Part shown: one piece after another, positions 1-10,838 of the stretch
Layout: every line of letters begins with the position of its first letter
Numbering within the stretch: position 1 is the first letter of the stretch
Assembly: GCA_963924555.1 (NCBI GenBank)
Contig: OZ004596.1
Coordinates: 1,612,001-1,676,000, forward strand
Source: Crambe crambe
Taxonomy: Eukaryota > Porifera > Demospongiae > Poecilosclerida > Crambeidae
DNA: 64,000 nt
Direction: 5' to 3'
The notes under the pieces: generated by a model
What the model was told of the DNA's origin: nothing
The model's database searches: none
The model's input: only the letters and a program-made list of their open reading frames with translations
Position numbers and translations under genes: made by a program

Positions 1-1008
1 CCTTCAAAACGCTATCTTCATTCTCCCCGAAATTCTTCCCCCTCAGTACCACTCGCTGGCCTCCCTGCACTGGTCCTTCGTGGGGGGAGATCCCTGTCAC
101 TTTAGGCTGTAATGATGCACTCTCTAACATCTCATGTTCATTCCAGGATGGATTATGATGATGATGATGATGGCTGAAACTGGAACGAATCCCTCCCCCT
201 TTCTTGAGGTGAGTTAGATCCTCTTGAGAGCCTGAATGTGATTGATCAGGTGAGCATTTCTCGGATTGTGACGTGATGTGACCAGGTCTGTACTGAGACA
301 CAAAACACTCGACAAGCAGCTCCCCTGAAACTTCATGATTCTTCTTCGAGGGTGTGAGGGGGAGCCACTGCTTGCTGGATTCACGATGGCTTCCTAAAGT
401 TTTAAGAGTGATCAAGACCACGCCCAGAACGTGTTCCTTGTCACGGACTTTGAACTTGACGGTATGGTTCTGGTTCCGAACTGGTATTGGTCTGCATAAA
501 TTACACAGAATAAGACTTTGTTCACAATAATAGGATCATCAACAACAACAATGATAACAACAACAACAATGATAACAACAACAACAATGATAACAACAAC
601 AATTGTTCATCCTCGGGATATTCTTCCACCATTATCGAGGTATATCCAAAGTTTACATACTAACTCACTTACATAACAGCCTCTTGGTTCCACTCTGGAC
701 AATTGTCCACAACAGTCTCTGTCAGGTACTGGTTCTTTCCCAAGCCAAAAACCACAGATGCATGGCAGGTCTCTGAAAAGAGATATTCATTACATAGTGT
801 CCTTCATGATCTAGTTAGCTTAAATCTCACCTCCTTTCCTTTTACTCTGCAGATTGCGAGCTGCAAACACTGCATATTTTGAAAAGGTAGCTAGTTATCA
901 TAGCACACACTATTACTTGTCTAGCTACCCCATGTGCTGGCTATAAATGCCACACTCCACGACAGTCATACCTGTTAGGGTGATCTGGGAAGGCTCCCTG
1001 TTGCTCAT
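1..1008 (-). CDS. C2 domain plus IPT/TIG domain protein, 3' part outside window
   Basis: The start is an ATG at 1008 and four exons can be joined in frame: 972-1008, 831-869, 673-772 and <1-491. The spliced product opens MSNREPSQITLTVFAARNL, the first strand and loop of a C2 domain, and continues with YLTETVVDNCPEWNQEAV and VKFKVRDKEHVLGVVLITL, typical C2 core strands ending at QWLPL. A Ser/His-rich linker with six consecutive His codons follows. Then PKVTGISPHEGPVQGGQRV starts an IPT/TIG immunoglobulin-like fold of the kind found at the N terminus of exocyst subunit EXOC2/Sec5. C2 domains usually bind phospholipid and TIG domains can bind small GTPases, so a membrane-trafficking adaptor is plausible but inferred. 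I do not recognise a named orthologue. The gene continues beyond base 1. Confidence 0.7.
541..603. repeat. AAC/AATGAT-type microsatellite
   Basis: Simple repeat of aacaac and aatgat units in the intron between the third and fourth visible exons of the C2/TIG gene. No coding role is seen. Confidence 0.8.
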
Positions 1009-1305
1009 GTTTTCTTTTGTCCGCTGATTGGGAGTCAGTACGTGGTTCAGGCTGTACTGTCCGCATACAAATCATAGTCAAACAATAGAAAAATTTTTGT
1101 TCTAAATACCAGAATAGCGCGGGTATTACCCGGGTAAATTTGATCATGTTTGAAATCATATGAATATTTCATGTTTGAAATCATAATTATTACTTATGGA
1201 ATATTTAATATGAAAGTGAAGTCATCAAAATAATCATTAGATGAGGAACTGAAGTGTTTGTTTTATAGATGAAACATAAAAAATCTATAACAATGTGTAG
1301 GGAAA

Positions 1306-2601
1306 TTAACATGAATGTACTGATATAGAGACTGGACTGTTCTTAGGTCTGGAAAAACCCCTTGTTCCATCTGGCCCAAGAGGTTGTCTGATAATGCAGC
1401 TGGTCAGATGTGAATGCGCTTTGTCTCCGAATCTCCTGAACACTTCAGTGCCACTGTGTTTTCTTGATGGCTCTGGTGTTATTCTTGGACTTTCACTGCA
1501 TGAACGACTACCACAACTCAAGCCAGAGTCCGATGTGTAGTCCTTCCAGGCCTCAGGGCGCAGGTGCTTCCGGGATGGCTCGGGACTGCACTTTACCCCT
1601 TGGAGCTTCCAGCGTCGGTATGAGTCGGGTGAAGGAAAAGCATTGGCTTGAGTGATTTTGCGATGAAATACCTGTCTAATAGGAGTTACGTCACGAAGAG
1701 AATGAGGATTACTCTGATGACGTCCTTTTTGAGAATGAGACTCAGCAATCTTTGTTTCTTTGCCTTTCGTGGTTTTCTTCTGTTCTTTCACTTCTTGACT
1801 TGATTTCTTCTCATCCAGAAGCTGTACTTTCATGTCATCTCTCCAGCTCTGCTGCTCCCGAATCTTCTGATAAGCTGATACGGCCACCTGCTTACTTGCA
1901 AACTCCACTAGAATGCAGAGGTCCTTTCCAAGACATGGAAAATGTCCTTTGCTTGGTTTTATATCTAAAGGAATGGCTCGTCCTGGGTTGATGATACGAA
2001 CTTGAGTCACTTCTCCATATCTGCCAAATTGCTGCTCAATATCGGCCTGATTTGGTTCATCTTGTGGGTACTCTGTGATAAGTAAAGTTTTTGTGATGTG
2101 ACTAAAATCCACCTGTGGTGCTGGAGACTTTCTGCAAATCTTTGTTCCTTCTTCATTCAAGCTTAAAGCAGTAGAATGCTTAAGACACTCCAACACAACT
2201 TTCCAATCCTTAGTAAGCGTCTTGACTTTTCTTAAAGATGCCACTAACTTTAAACTGACATAGCCTTGCTTGTTCCTATTAATGTGCTTCATCAAGAAAG
2301 AATCTTTAAGGAGATTTTCATCACTGAAATACCACTCCACTTGTTTGATGATTTTCTCTTGCAGTTCCGAGTCTACCGTTATTTCTCCTCCGCCACGATC
2401 AAGATCTCCTGAAACTACCTTCACCTGCTCTTCTTTAGCCTGAGGGGAAAGAATCTGGAAGTTTTCCGCAGGTGTTCCATAGCCTGCATCAGAATCGCTG
2501 TCCGATAATGCGGAGGTCGAGGTAAGTGCTGCTGAGAGAAGAGTGTTTTGGACGTAGCTCTCCATGTAAGAGGGTTGAATGGGGATTACTGCTACAGACA
2601 T
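1306..2601 (-). CDS. LARP6: La-related protein 6 (LARP6)
   Basis: Intronless 431-codon frame. After an acidic, low-complexity N terminus, residues ~80-160 form a La motif (KQVEWYFSDENLLKDSFL, then GYVSLKLVASLRKVKTL). An RRM-like region follows (~170-255: TKTLLITEYPQDEP, GRYGEVTQVRII, CILVEFASKQVAVSAY). Near the C terminus is the short SUZ-C/LSA box IRQPLGPDGTRGF, diagnostic for LARP6. In vertebrates LARP6 binds a 5' stem-loop in collagen mRNAs and acts in translation and mRNA localisation. The basic, Ser-rich stretch between RRM and SUZ-C is poorly conserved, as is usual. The gene diverges from the NR kinase gene at 3005, 403 bp away. At 431 residues it is slightly shorter than human LARP6 (~490). 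Confidence 0.92.
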   Translation of the reverse strand: MSVAVIPIQPSYMESYVQNTLLSAALTSTSALSDSDSDAGYGTPAENFQILSPQAKEEQVKVVSGDLDRGGGEITVDSELQEKIIKQVEWYFSDENLLKDSFLMKHINRNKQGYVSLKLVASLRKVKTLTKDWKVVLECLKHSTALSLNEEGTKICRKSPAPQVDFSHITKTLLITEYPQDEPNQADIEQQFGRYGEVTQVRIINPGRAIPLDIKPSKGHFPCLGKDLCILVEFASKQVAVSAYQKIREQQSWRDDMKVQLLDEKKSSQEVKEQKKTTKGKETKIAESHSQKGRHQSNPHSLRDVTPIRQVFHRKITQANAFPSPDSYRRWKLQGVKCSPEPSRKHLRPEAWKDYTSDSGLSCGSRSCSESPRITPEPSRKHSGTEVFRRFGDKAHSHLTSCIIRQPLGPDGTRGFSRPKNSPVSISVHSC

Positions 2602-3004
2602 TTCACTACTTGCTCGGTAAAAAAGAATGAAAATGAATGCTTTTATAGTTTTTGCAGGTTACTTTTTGACTTCAATCAAATTTGAGCTTTGAGCTTCGGT
2701 ATTACTAACCTATATTCAGTAAGTCAACCGGATCTCAAAATCAGAACATCCACCAAGTAACTCGTTAGCTACACTTTTTTATGAAGAAAAGCTGCATCCA
2801 GTGCATTTTTTATACTCACACACAACTTGCCCCGCCCATCAAATCCCTCGAGTATTGCGACACGTCGTAAACAATTATTAATTTTTGCATATGCTATTGG
2901 TCGTGAATATCGACAAATCAGCTTGGTACACATGTACCCTGACGTGTCTTTTCCGCTTTGCCGGCTAACCTTTTCACCGCAGGTACTTGCACCTCTGAAC
3001 TGGA
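2602..3004. promoter_or_regulatory. Intergenic divergent promoter region LARP6/NMRK
   Basis: 403 bp between the start codons of two divergently transcribed genes. It must hold both 5' UTRs and both core promoters. I see no TATA box or coding potential; the frames here are not conserved-looking. Confidence 0.45.
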
Positions 3005-5219
3005 ATGGATTATTCACAGCCTCCTGAAAAGATTCGGAGTCCAGCGGAGGTGGGATCCTCTGCACTTGTGATAGGATTGTGTGGGTAGGCAAGCTAGCTT
3101 ACCCCCTAGCCTTCATTTCTAATTTAACTATGCAGAGCCAGTAATAGTGGGAAGACGACTTTGGCTCAAAAGCTATTGGACCAATATCAATATGTGACCC
3201 TAATCCATCAGGATGACTTCTATAAGGTCAATTTTTTGGTTGCACTGGCCAATAATTGTATTATTATTGCATAGGAAGATGATAAAATACCAGAAGACAA
3301 AGATGGGATAAAACTATGGGATGGTACAATATTAATCAGCTATTGTATACACTCACTGTACATATAAAGGGATATCCATGGGAGCCTAGTACACTCTATG
3401 CCAGGAATCCAGGCAATGTAAGCTTGGTGGTATTTGATACCAAAATATTGTCCCTCTGGTTGGCTACATCATCAGAGGGGGAAATTGGAGCTCTATTAGC
3501 AATATTAACATTTGCCTCATTGTAAAACAGAAAAAGGCTGATGCAACCACAAACAGAATCTTAATGTACATGATAGCTATAGTTCTGATTGCATTGCTTC
3601 CACACAAGTTCCCTTCCTATTCCCTTCCCTGCATGGTTTCCATTAACCAACCAATTTCAGTTATTGAAGCAATTGATGCGGAAAAGTTTGTCTCTGCAAT
3701 TCAGCTTGCCTCATCGCAGACAGTGCTAGTGTCCTCTCACTCAGATGATCAACAAAATTCCCAGAGTTGTTGCAGCAGTAGTGGCTTCCATCCCCACCTG
3801 GTTATTGTCGAAGGAACCATGCTACTAAGCATTAGGTAATAAATGTGCAAGTAAGGAAGAAGGAACAGGTCAGTAATAATAATGATGATAATAACAATAA
3901 TAACAGATGTGGTCACAATCTTTCCCACATGGGTCATGGGTTGTGTTGCAAGTGTTATGTGGTCCTTACTGTTGGCTTATTTCATCTATTAATAAGTAAT
4001 TTTTGATTTGTATAGGCCTGTAATGTGGTGTCAACTGGTCTGCTTTAAATGAGATGTGGCTGGTAGATTAGCATAGTGGCTCCCTCAATGCGCATGCCTG
4101 GTCCATGATAATGAATATGTGATTGCACAGATGACCACCTGAACCATTATTATGACTGGAGTAACTTTTAAACTTCCATCTATGAATAGAACTTACAGGT
4201 GAAAATAAATCATCTTTTGTACTAGTTGCCTGGATACAAGGAACTGGTACAAGATGAGAGTAGGCAGTTTCACTTCTTGCCCATACTTGGTCTTAATGAG
4301 ATAGAAAGACAGGGAGGAATAGGAAGCCAAGCCATTCAACTGCAGCTAAACTGCCAAGTGTTCTCTCTTCCCAGTCCTCCTACTTGGCTGGTCATTTACA
4401 TTATGTGCTTATTTGCAGCACAAGCATCTGAGCAATAGCCAAAAAATATGGGCATGGAATTTAATGATTAAAAAATAATTCTCTATGTAACCATATACTT
4501 CATACCCAGAGTCTGGGTACAAGGTACAAGGCTAATATTAATTAGCTAACAAGGTCTGACTAAATTATTATATTGCTCTGTAGGGAATTAAGACCACTTC
4601 TAAATGTTGCTTATTTCTTAACCCTTGATTATGACACAATGAAAGAGAGACGAAGGTAAACTTAAATTCAAAGGAAACTGCGGAAGCTGTGTGGTCTATA
4701 TAAAGTCCTGCAGGATGTTAGCTTTTAATGATGTCATACGTTATTGCAGTGGGTTATTTTATGCCCAGTTTTGGTATTGATCTTCAAGAAACAAAACATG
4801 AAACCATTTTAGGAGGGAATATTATAGCCAATATTGACTGAATCCCCAAGAGAAAACATCTTTGGTTTGTTTAGCAATAATTAATATTGTGGTGAATTTC
4901 TCCATTGGGATACAAGGTTGTGGTTAGCTTAGTCATTACTCAATTTTGCATATTCAGGAAGAGGGAGTATGAAGGTCCCCATGACCCCCCTGGTTACTTT
5001 GAGGATCATGTTTGGCCTTCCTACATGAGAGATATGAAAGTGGCTTGTGGAGCACATAGTGATGGGAGTGTCAGTAAGTCTGTGCATGTTATGTATACAG
5101 CAAGTGTCACCTAATTCACACATTTTACAGGAATGTTGGATGGAACCAAAGAAATAGCTGAGAATTTAAATGAAACTGAAATCAGAATTGACGAATTGAT
5201 TTGTAGTCATCGTAGATGA
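3005..5219 (+). CDS. NMRK1: Nicotinamide riboside kinase
   Basis: Seven exons join in frame: 3005-3084, 3136-3226, 3275-3323, 3661-3835, 4584-4655, 4958-5073 and 5131-5219, total 672 nt and 223 residues. The P-loop GASNSGKTT spans the first splice junction. HQDDFYK is the substrate-binding Asp motif of NR kinases, and DKIPEDKDGIKLWD, YFLTLDYDTMKERR and DPPGYFEDHVWPSYM are the hallmark segments of NMRK1/2. The enzyme phosphorylates nicotinamide riboside to NMN in the cytosolic NAD+ salvage pathway. Human NMRK1 is 199 and NMRK2 230 residues, so the length fits. The start is chosen because MDYSQPPEKI leads directly into the P-loop strand VIGLCG. NMRK1 versus NMRK2 cannot be separated here. Confidence 0.92.
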
Positions 5220-5482
5220 CATTTGATACAGTGAAATCTGCTTCCTTTATCACCTATGGGCCAGCAACAACAGGGAGGTGGTCTAGGGAGGCCAAAAAAT
5301 AATCAATTAACCTGGAAAAAAAAATATGCTAAAAATCTATTTTTGTTGAATGTATATTAATTCATAACAGATTACAATGACCTCTTCTAGCTAGGCCTAA
5401 AAGAGTGATGGGGTGTATTATAATTAATGATAGGTAAGGGGTATACGCTTTACAAACGCAGTTAAGAAAGTGCACGTGAATA

Positions 5483-6184
5483 ATGACAACAAGGAAAGGT
5501 GATGGTAGAAAGGGAGCCCAGAAGTACCAGAACTCCAGGGCCTACAAGCCTGATCGTTATGGAGAGAGTAGGAGAATGAAACTGGCAGCTGCATTGCCTC
5601 TTGCTGGCATCTGTGGTCGCTGCAAGGAAAAGATAGAATGGAAGAAGAAGTTCAACAAGTATAAACCCCTCGCTGCACCCAAGAAATGTGTCGTGTGTCA
5701 GGAGAAGAAGATCAAACAGGCGTACTATAGAGTGTGTCAGGAGTGTGCAGAGAGTAGTGGGGTATGTGCAAAGTGCGGAGAGAAAGAGGAAATAGTTGAG
5801 AGGTGAGATAGAAATCATAAACTGAAGGCAAATTTCACTTTCTCTTTTTCAAGAAGTTTTCCTTTGAGTGCAAAGGAACAAGCCAAGGAAGAAGCAGAAT
5901 TTAGGCAAGGTCTGAAGTTTATGACAGAAAGAGAACGACGTAAGTCCTGAAAGCCAAGTACAAATATAATCACAAGATGTTTTCTTCTCTCTCCACCAGG
6001 GAAGCTCTTGAGAGAACAAGTCAAGCACTCTGAGAAGAAGGTAGAGCATGCAAGTGACCCTCAGGACAGCTCAGGTAGCAGGAGTGAAGACTCAGAGACT
6101 GAATCCACTGGATCAGCAAGCAATCAAGAAACACTTTCATCAGAATTGACCACTTTAGAGGTACACAGCTCACAGCATTCCTGA
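5483..6184 (+). CDS. C9orf85: C9orf85-like protein (DUF2039)
   Basis: Three exons, 5483-5802, 5854-5939 and 6000-6184, give 196 residues in frame. The first exon holds the whole conserved domain: GICGRCKEKIEWKKKFNKYK, then CVVCQEKK, CQECAE and CAKCGEKEEIV. This is a series of CxxC pairs suggesting a small zinc-binding fold, as in human C9orf85 and DUF2039. The tail is charged and Ser/Glu-rich and probably disordered. Function is unknown in all species. The gene converges on GFM2, with only 60 bp between the stop codons. Confidence 0.9.
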
Positions 6185-6244
6185 TATCAAAGCTAATAAC
6201 AATTTGCTAATGGAATGAATGATGGTTTGAGTTGCATCTCAGAC

Positions 6245-9200
6245 TCAGTAGATGTATCCTCTTAGCTCCTGCATGATCAGTTTCTCTTGGTCTTTGCTCA
6301 CTGGCTCGTAGTGGGAGAAGGTGGAGACAAAAGTGGCTGTTCCACTGGTCATGGTGCGCAGAGCTGTGGAGTAACCCTACACAACAATTAAAACACACTT
6401 GGTCTGGCCATTTTTGAAGCAGCAGGTATACACTACAGTTGAATAATGGAGGACCCAGCCTCATAGAGAGGTTGAAGCTGAATCCTTACTCTATCATACA
6501 AAGTCAGAGTTTTGAAATTCCTCCACCACTTAACCTGAGATGGCCACACAAATACTCAACACTCACCATCAAACCAGCCAGAGGAGTGATAGCAGTAATC
6601 ACTCTTTCCTTTCCCTGGGCCTCTTGGGCACCCAGTTCCTGTATGTGCGCTCTCCGATGGGACGAGAGGTCTCCCAGTACCTTCCCCATGTACTCCTCTG
6701 GCACAGTGACCACCAAATGTGTACACGGCTCCAGTAGCTCCACCTCTGCTTCCTGGAGACCCTTTACCATACCTTCTGAGATGCAGGCAGACAACATGGC
6801 CAAGCTGGTGGTGGGACCGATGGTCAGGTCACTCACAGAGACACTGAGATGAACCACTGGGTAGCCAAGCAAAGGACCTATGGACAAGAAGGAATATATT
6901 CCATATCAGAAAGTCCCCTGGAATCTAGACTCAATATAAATGATATAGCCACTGTAAATTGAGGGGGAGGGAGTCCTGCATATTCAAGACACTCACCTTG
7001 TAAACAAGCTGTTTCCACTCCTTCCCTAATGGCCGTTATCAGTTCAGCTTTGGTAAAACCTCCAGGTAGCATCTCCTGCTGTTGTCGAGTGAGGTCAAGG
7101 TGCACTATCAAATCTTCCGAGGACTTAGAGAGATCTTGGTTGGGGCTGAAGTTGAGTGTGAGAGAAACCTGGTGTCTCTTGGAGCCAAAACTACGATCCA
7201 GTAGAGCTGAAAGTCAGGAAAAAGACAAAATTCACTAGCTCATGGCCTTTCTAGAGATGAGACTGCTATAAATTGATCTGGAAGAGAACCTGCTATTAGA
7301 TTTACAGTGGAACCTCCAATAAAAATCTCTCAATACGAAATAACCAAAGAGGACGACCTCTCTACAGCAGACGAAAGGCTGAGTCCCAATTAAGGCGTCC
7401 ATTATTTGGAGGTTTCACTGTGTCTGATTGAGATGCACTAAACTTACCCTTGTGTGACACTGGGATGGTGGGGCACTCCTTGTAGGCCACTTGGAGCTTC
7501 CCGAGAGAGCAGTCCAACCTGTAATCTCTTCTCAGTCTGTCATGAACAACTTCCAAATGGAGCTCACCCATGCCCGAGAGGACGGTCTGACCTGTGTCCT
7601 GATTGACTGACACTCTCAGACTGGGATCCTCACGAGCAAGGCAGGACAAAGCATGGTCCAAGTCTGTGTTAAGGGATTATAACTCATCTGACAAAAATTA
7701 ATGTCAGACAATGAGAAGAGTTGATCGGCCTTTAATTATTTCTAAGTGCAATGGGATATATTATGCATGCCAATATGAGACATTTGACCCGGTAAATGGC
7801 CTATGGTAGACTGTCATTGAGGGGGGTAAATATTTTTTCGAGGGGGTGCATGGTATACTTTTTCCCCAAGGGGTGTGTGGCCTAATTAAAGGGGGATAGG
7901 GAGTGGAAATTTCCTAAGTCACCACTTTCTTTGGCCCATCATTATCAAGTTGACCTTTCTGGATGGCAGCAGTGGCAGGCTCAACACTGCAGAAGAAGAC
8001 TGGAGGTGGGACAGAGATCTTTCCGAGTATGTGAATCCCTGAAGCTTCCTGGTGAGGATCGATGCCATGCCTCACCAGTTCCCGTTCAGCTGAGCGTGCT
8101 GCTGAACCCGACCTGACAATGGTGTCACCCGTGTAAGTCTAAGCAAGAGAATATTGACATCTTCACACACTCTAATGTAATGATGAATGGACTTCATCAT
8201 ACGTTTTTCATCCCCACAGCCACGGCTATCTTTCCTTCCTCCATCTGCCCCACTTCTCGCTGTTCATCCGCAAGCATCAACAACACCCGACTGACACGCT
8301 CACTACACAACAAGAAATACCAGAATTTCCAGCCAGAAATGCAAATAACACGTACCTGATACCTTTCCATTGTTTTAGTGAACTTCCCACCCACCAACTT
8401 ACTCTCTACTCACCCGTTGCACTGACCTACTCTCTACCAGACCCATCAACTAACTCACTCCCCACCCAACCCACCAGCCAACTCACTCTCCACCCAACCC
8501 ACCAGCTAACTCACTCTACACCCAACCCACCTCACTCTCCTCACTGACTGACTCACTCTGTGTTTCTGCTGATGTTATGGACGGTGGTATGAGGTTCTAT
8601 CTGACCAGAATAGATCCTCAAGAACACCATTGGACCTCTTCTCTTGTCATGCATCACTTTGAAAGCATATGCGTACAAACCCTTCAAAGCTTCTGGTCTG
8701 CATAAAACAAACAAATAATCGAATATAGAGAAAGGGAAAATCCCTAGGACTGTTCAAAAAGAGGAGGGGCTTTAAGGAGAGGGAGTGGGAGAACCCCTCC
8801 CTATTAAAGAGGAAAGAGGAGGGGACTTAAAGATTCCTATTGGGAGAATCCCCTCCACCTGAGCTAGCATTTTGAAAATCTCTCTCTCTCTCTCTCTAAT
8901 TGCACTGTGCTACCTAGCATCCTTGCTCCATTCCCAAAGGAAGGACTAGAACCACATACACTGACATTGTCAAGTTACTGTTTGTGCATACATCGGCAGA
9001 GGTCTCTCCAGAGGTCCTGGAAGATAAGCCAAGATGGCATCCATCAATGGCTGGACACCAACATTATGCAGCGAACTGCCACACAAAAGGGGTGTGGCTG
9101 AACAGGATGTTGTCAAGCGACGAATTCCAGTTATCAGATCGTCATGCGTCAGGGTCAAGGGGTCAAATAAGTCGTCTGATACCCTTTCTATCAACACATC

Positions 9201-10748
9201 ATCCATACTGACCACCTTGGGAATCAGTACAATGAAAATAAATAATGACAGGGTTCCCCCATTAGTTAGATAGAGTAGTGTACATTTTCTAGGTTATTTT
9301 CCCAAAGGCCACTGAAATAAGGTTCTCCCTAGCAACAGTGAGCATACTTATTAATAGGACCCTTCTAGTTACAGGGTTCTCCCCATAGAATGTCTTGCTG
9401 ACCTGTTCAGCAAGCATGCTTCGATGATCCAAAGCATCTTTGATTCTTTCTCTGCTGACAGGAAGATCTGCAAAGTTCAAGTTGGGACCGAGAAGCATGC
9501 CTATGCTTCCAAAATCCCTTACACCAGTATCCTGATTGATCTTCAGGAGGGGAATACGAGTAAACTCAGAGCCATCCGACCCTCTTTCCCATACAAGGAT
9601 GTCCATGGAGAGGAGGTCAATGACCCCAGTGAAATCTTTTCCCTGTCCCAGAGGCAACTGGGTGATCAGAGGAACTGCATCCAGTTTCTGTTTCATGGAT
9701 TCCACAGTTAGAGAGAGGCTGCAGGTTGATTAAATAATGCCCACCGAACCATATTTAGTAAATCTCTGATTGAGATGATGACTACAGGGACTGCCTCACC
9801 TGGTGCCAGGCTTGTCCATCTTGTTGACGAAGGCCACTCTGGGGATTTTGTAATGGCAGGCTTGCCTCCACACAGTGACACTCTGCGTCTCCACCCCAGC
9901 TGACCCATCAAATACAACCACTGCACCATCCAATACTCGCAAAGACCGTTCCACTTCAAAAGTGAAATCCACATGGCCTGCAATTAGACATATTGACTTA
10001 TATGTTAACCACACCACAAAAGTATGAAGTGTACACCTTTTGGGGTGCAATGGTTAGAACTACAAACTGCTGAGACTTAACAGCTCAAAGATGAACCTAC
10101 TGGAAATAGCTAGAGCTCATTAAGACTCAAATATTTGAATTGCTATGCCATTCAGTTAGAGCTTACCGGTAGTACCACATTGGATTGGTTTGCTTGCTGG
10201 GTCACTCACCTGGTGTATCTATAAGGTTGATTTGATGCTGCAACCACTCAAAACTGATGGCTGCCGAGTTGATGGTGATCCCCCTCTCCCGCTCCTGCTC
10301 CATAAAATCCATTACAGTGTCTCCATCGTCCACATCTACAGTATCATGAACAGTTAGTTCATACAGGTCTGGCTTGGTCAAAGTGATGGTGAAGTATGCA
10401 TGTGTTGGTCTGTTGCGCCCTCAAGTCTGATCACTCTTCCTCACCTCCCATATGCTTGGTGAAGCCAGCATAGAACAGCATTCTCTCAGTGGTGGTTGTC
10501 TTTCCAGCATCTATGTGGGCCATGACGCCAACATTTCTGATATTGCTCACTGGGTCTCTACCAGCTGAGTCAACACTAACCCATCCTGCACTAACCATCA
10601 GTCATAGATTAGAATTATCCAACGCTCTCTTATCACTACGGTCATTACTTCTTGAGGAGCCATCTGACAGTGTCCTCGGTTTCAATTCGGACACGATTCT
10701 CCTACAGACACCTAGAGGATTACAAACACTTCTTCCCCACAACTTCAT
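6245..10748 (-). CDS. GFM2: Mitochondrial ribosome-releasing factor 2 (EF-G2mt)
   Basis: A multi-exon translational GTPase on the minus strand from an ATG at 10748 to a TGA at 6245-6247. The first exon encodes an Arg-rich N terminus ([17 protein letters not shown]), a likely mitochondrial import signal, and is spliced at about 10640. The G motifs read [12 protein letters not shown] (G1), [16 protein letters not shown] (G2), DTPGHVDFT (G3), NKMDK (G4) and GSSLHNVG (G5). [18 protein letters not shown] matches GFM2 rather than GFM1, which has a Gln/Cys-rich loop there. Domain II ([19 protein letters not shown]), domain III ([17 protein letters not shown]) and domain V ([16 protein letters not shown]) complete the EF-G fold. 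GFM2 splits mitochondrial ribosomes together with MRRF. The start lies 90 bp downstream of the end of ELP1, in the same direction. An ATG at 10805 is an alternative start. Confidence 0.93.
7305..7420. mobile_element. 116-bp MITE in GFM2 intron
   Basis: Short non-coding element with imperfect terminal inverted repeats: left CAGTGGAACCTCCAATAA, right the complement of CAGTGAAACCTCCAAATAA. It is preceded by TA; the base pair after it reads TG, a possible decayed TA. CAGTGG termini and a TA target are usual for Tc1/mariner-derived MITEs. Confidence 0.6.
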
Positions 10749-10838
10749 TGCGCTAGCCCACGTGTGTTGGCGCACGCGCGATAACAAAGTTGGGGTACGA
10801 GTCATGAATGTTAGAAGTTATTATGAACTGGTATGTAG

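Noticed and set aside
125..185. Six-histidine codons as vector or tag contamination
   Set aside because: The run is inside a continuous exon with natural flanks and a neighbouring ATG/GAT simple repeat; no vector sequence is seen.
7700..7915. G-rich stretches in a GFM2 intron as a hairpin element
   Set aside because: The pairing is too poor and no target duplication is visible.
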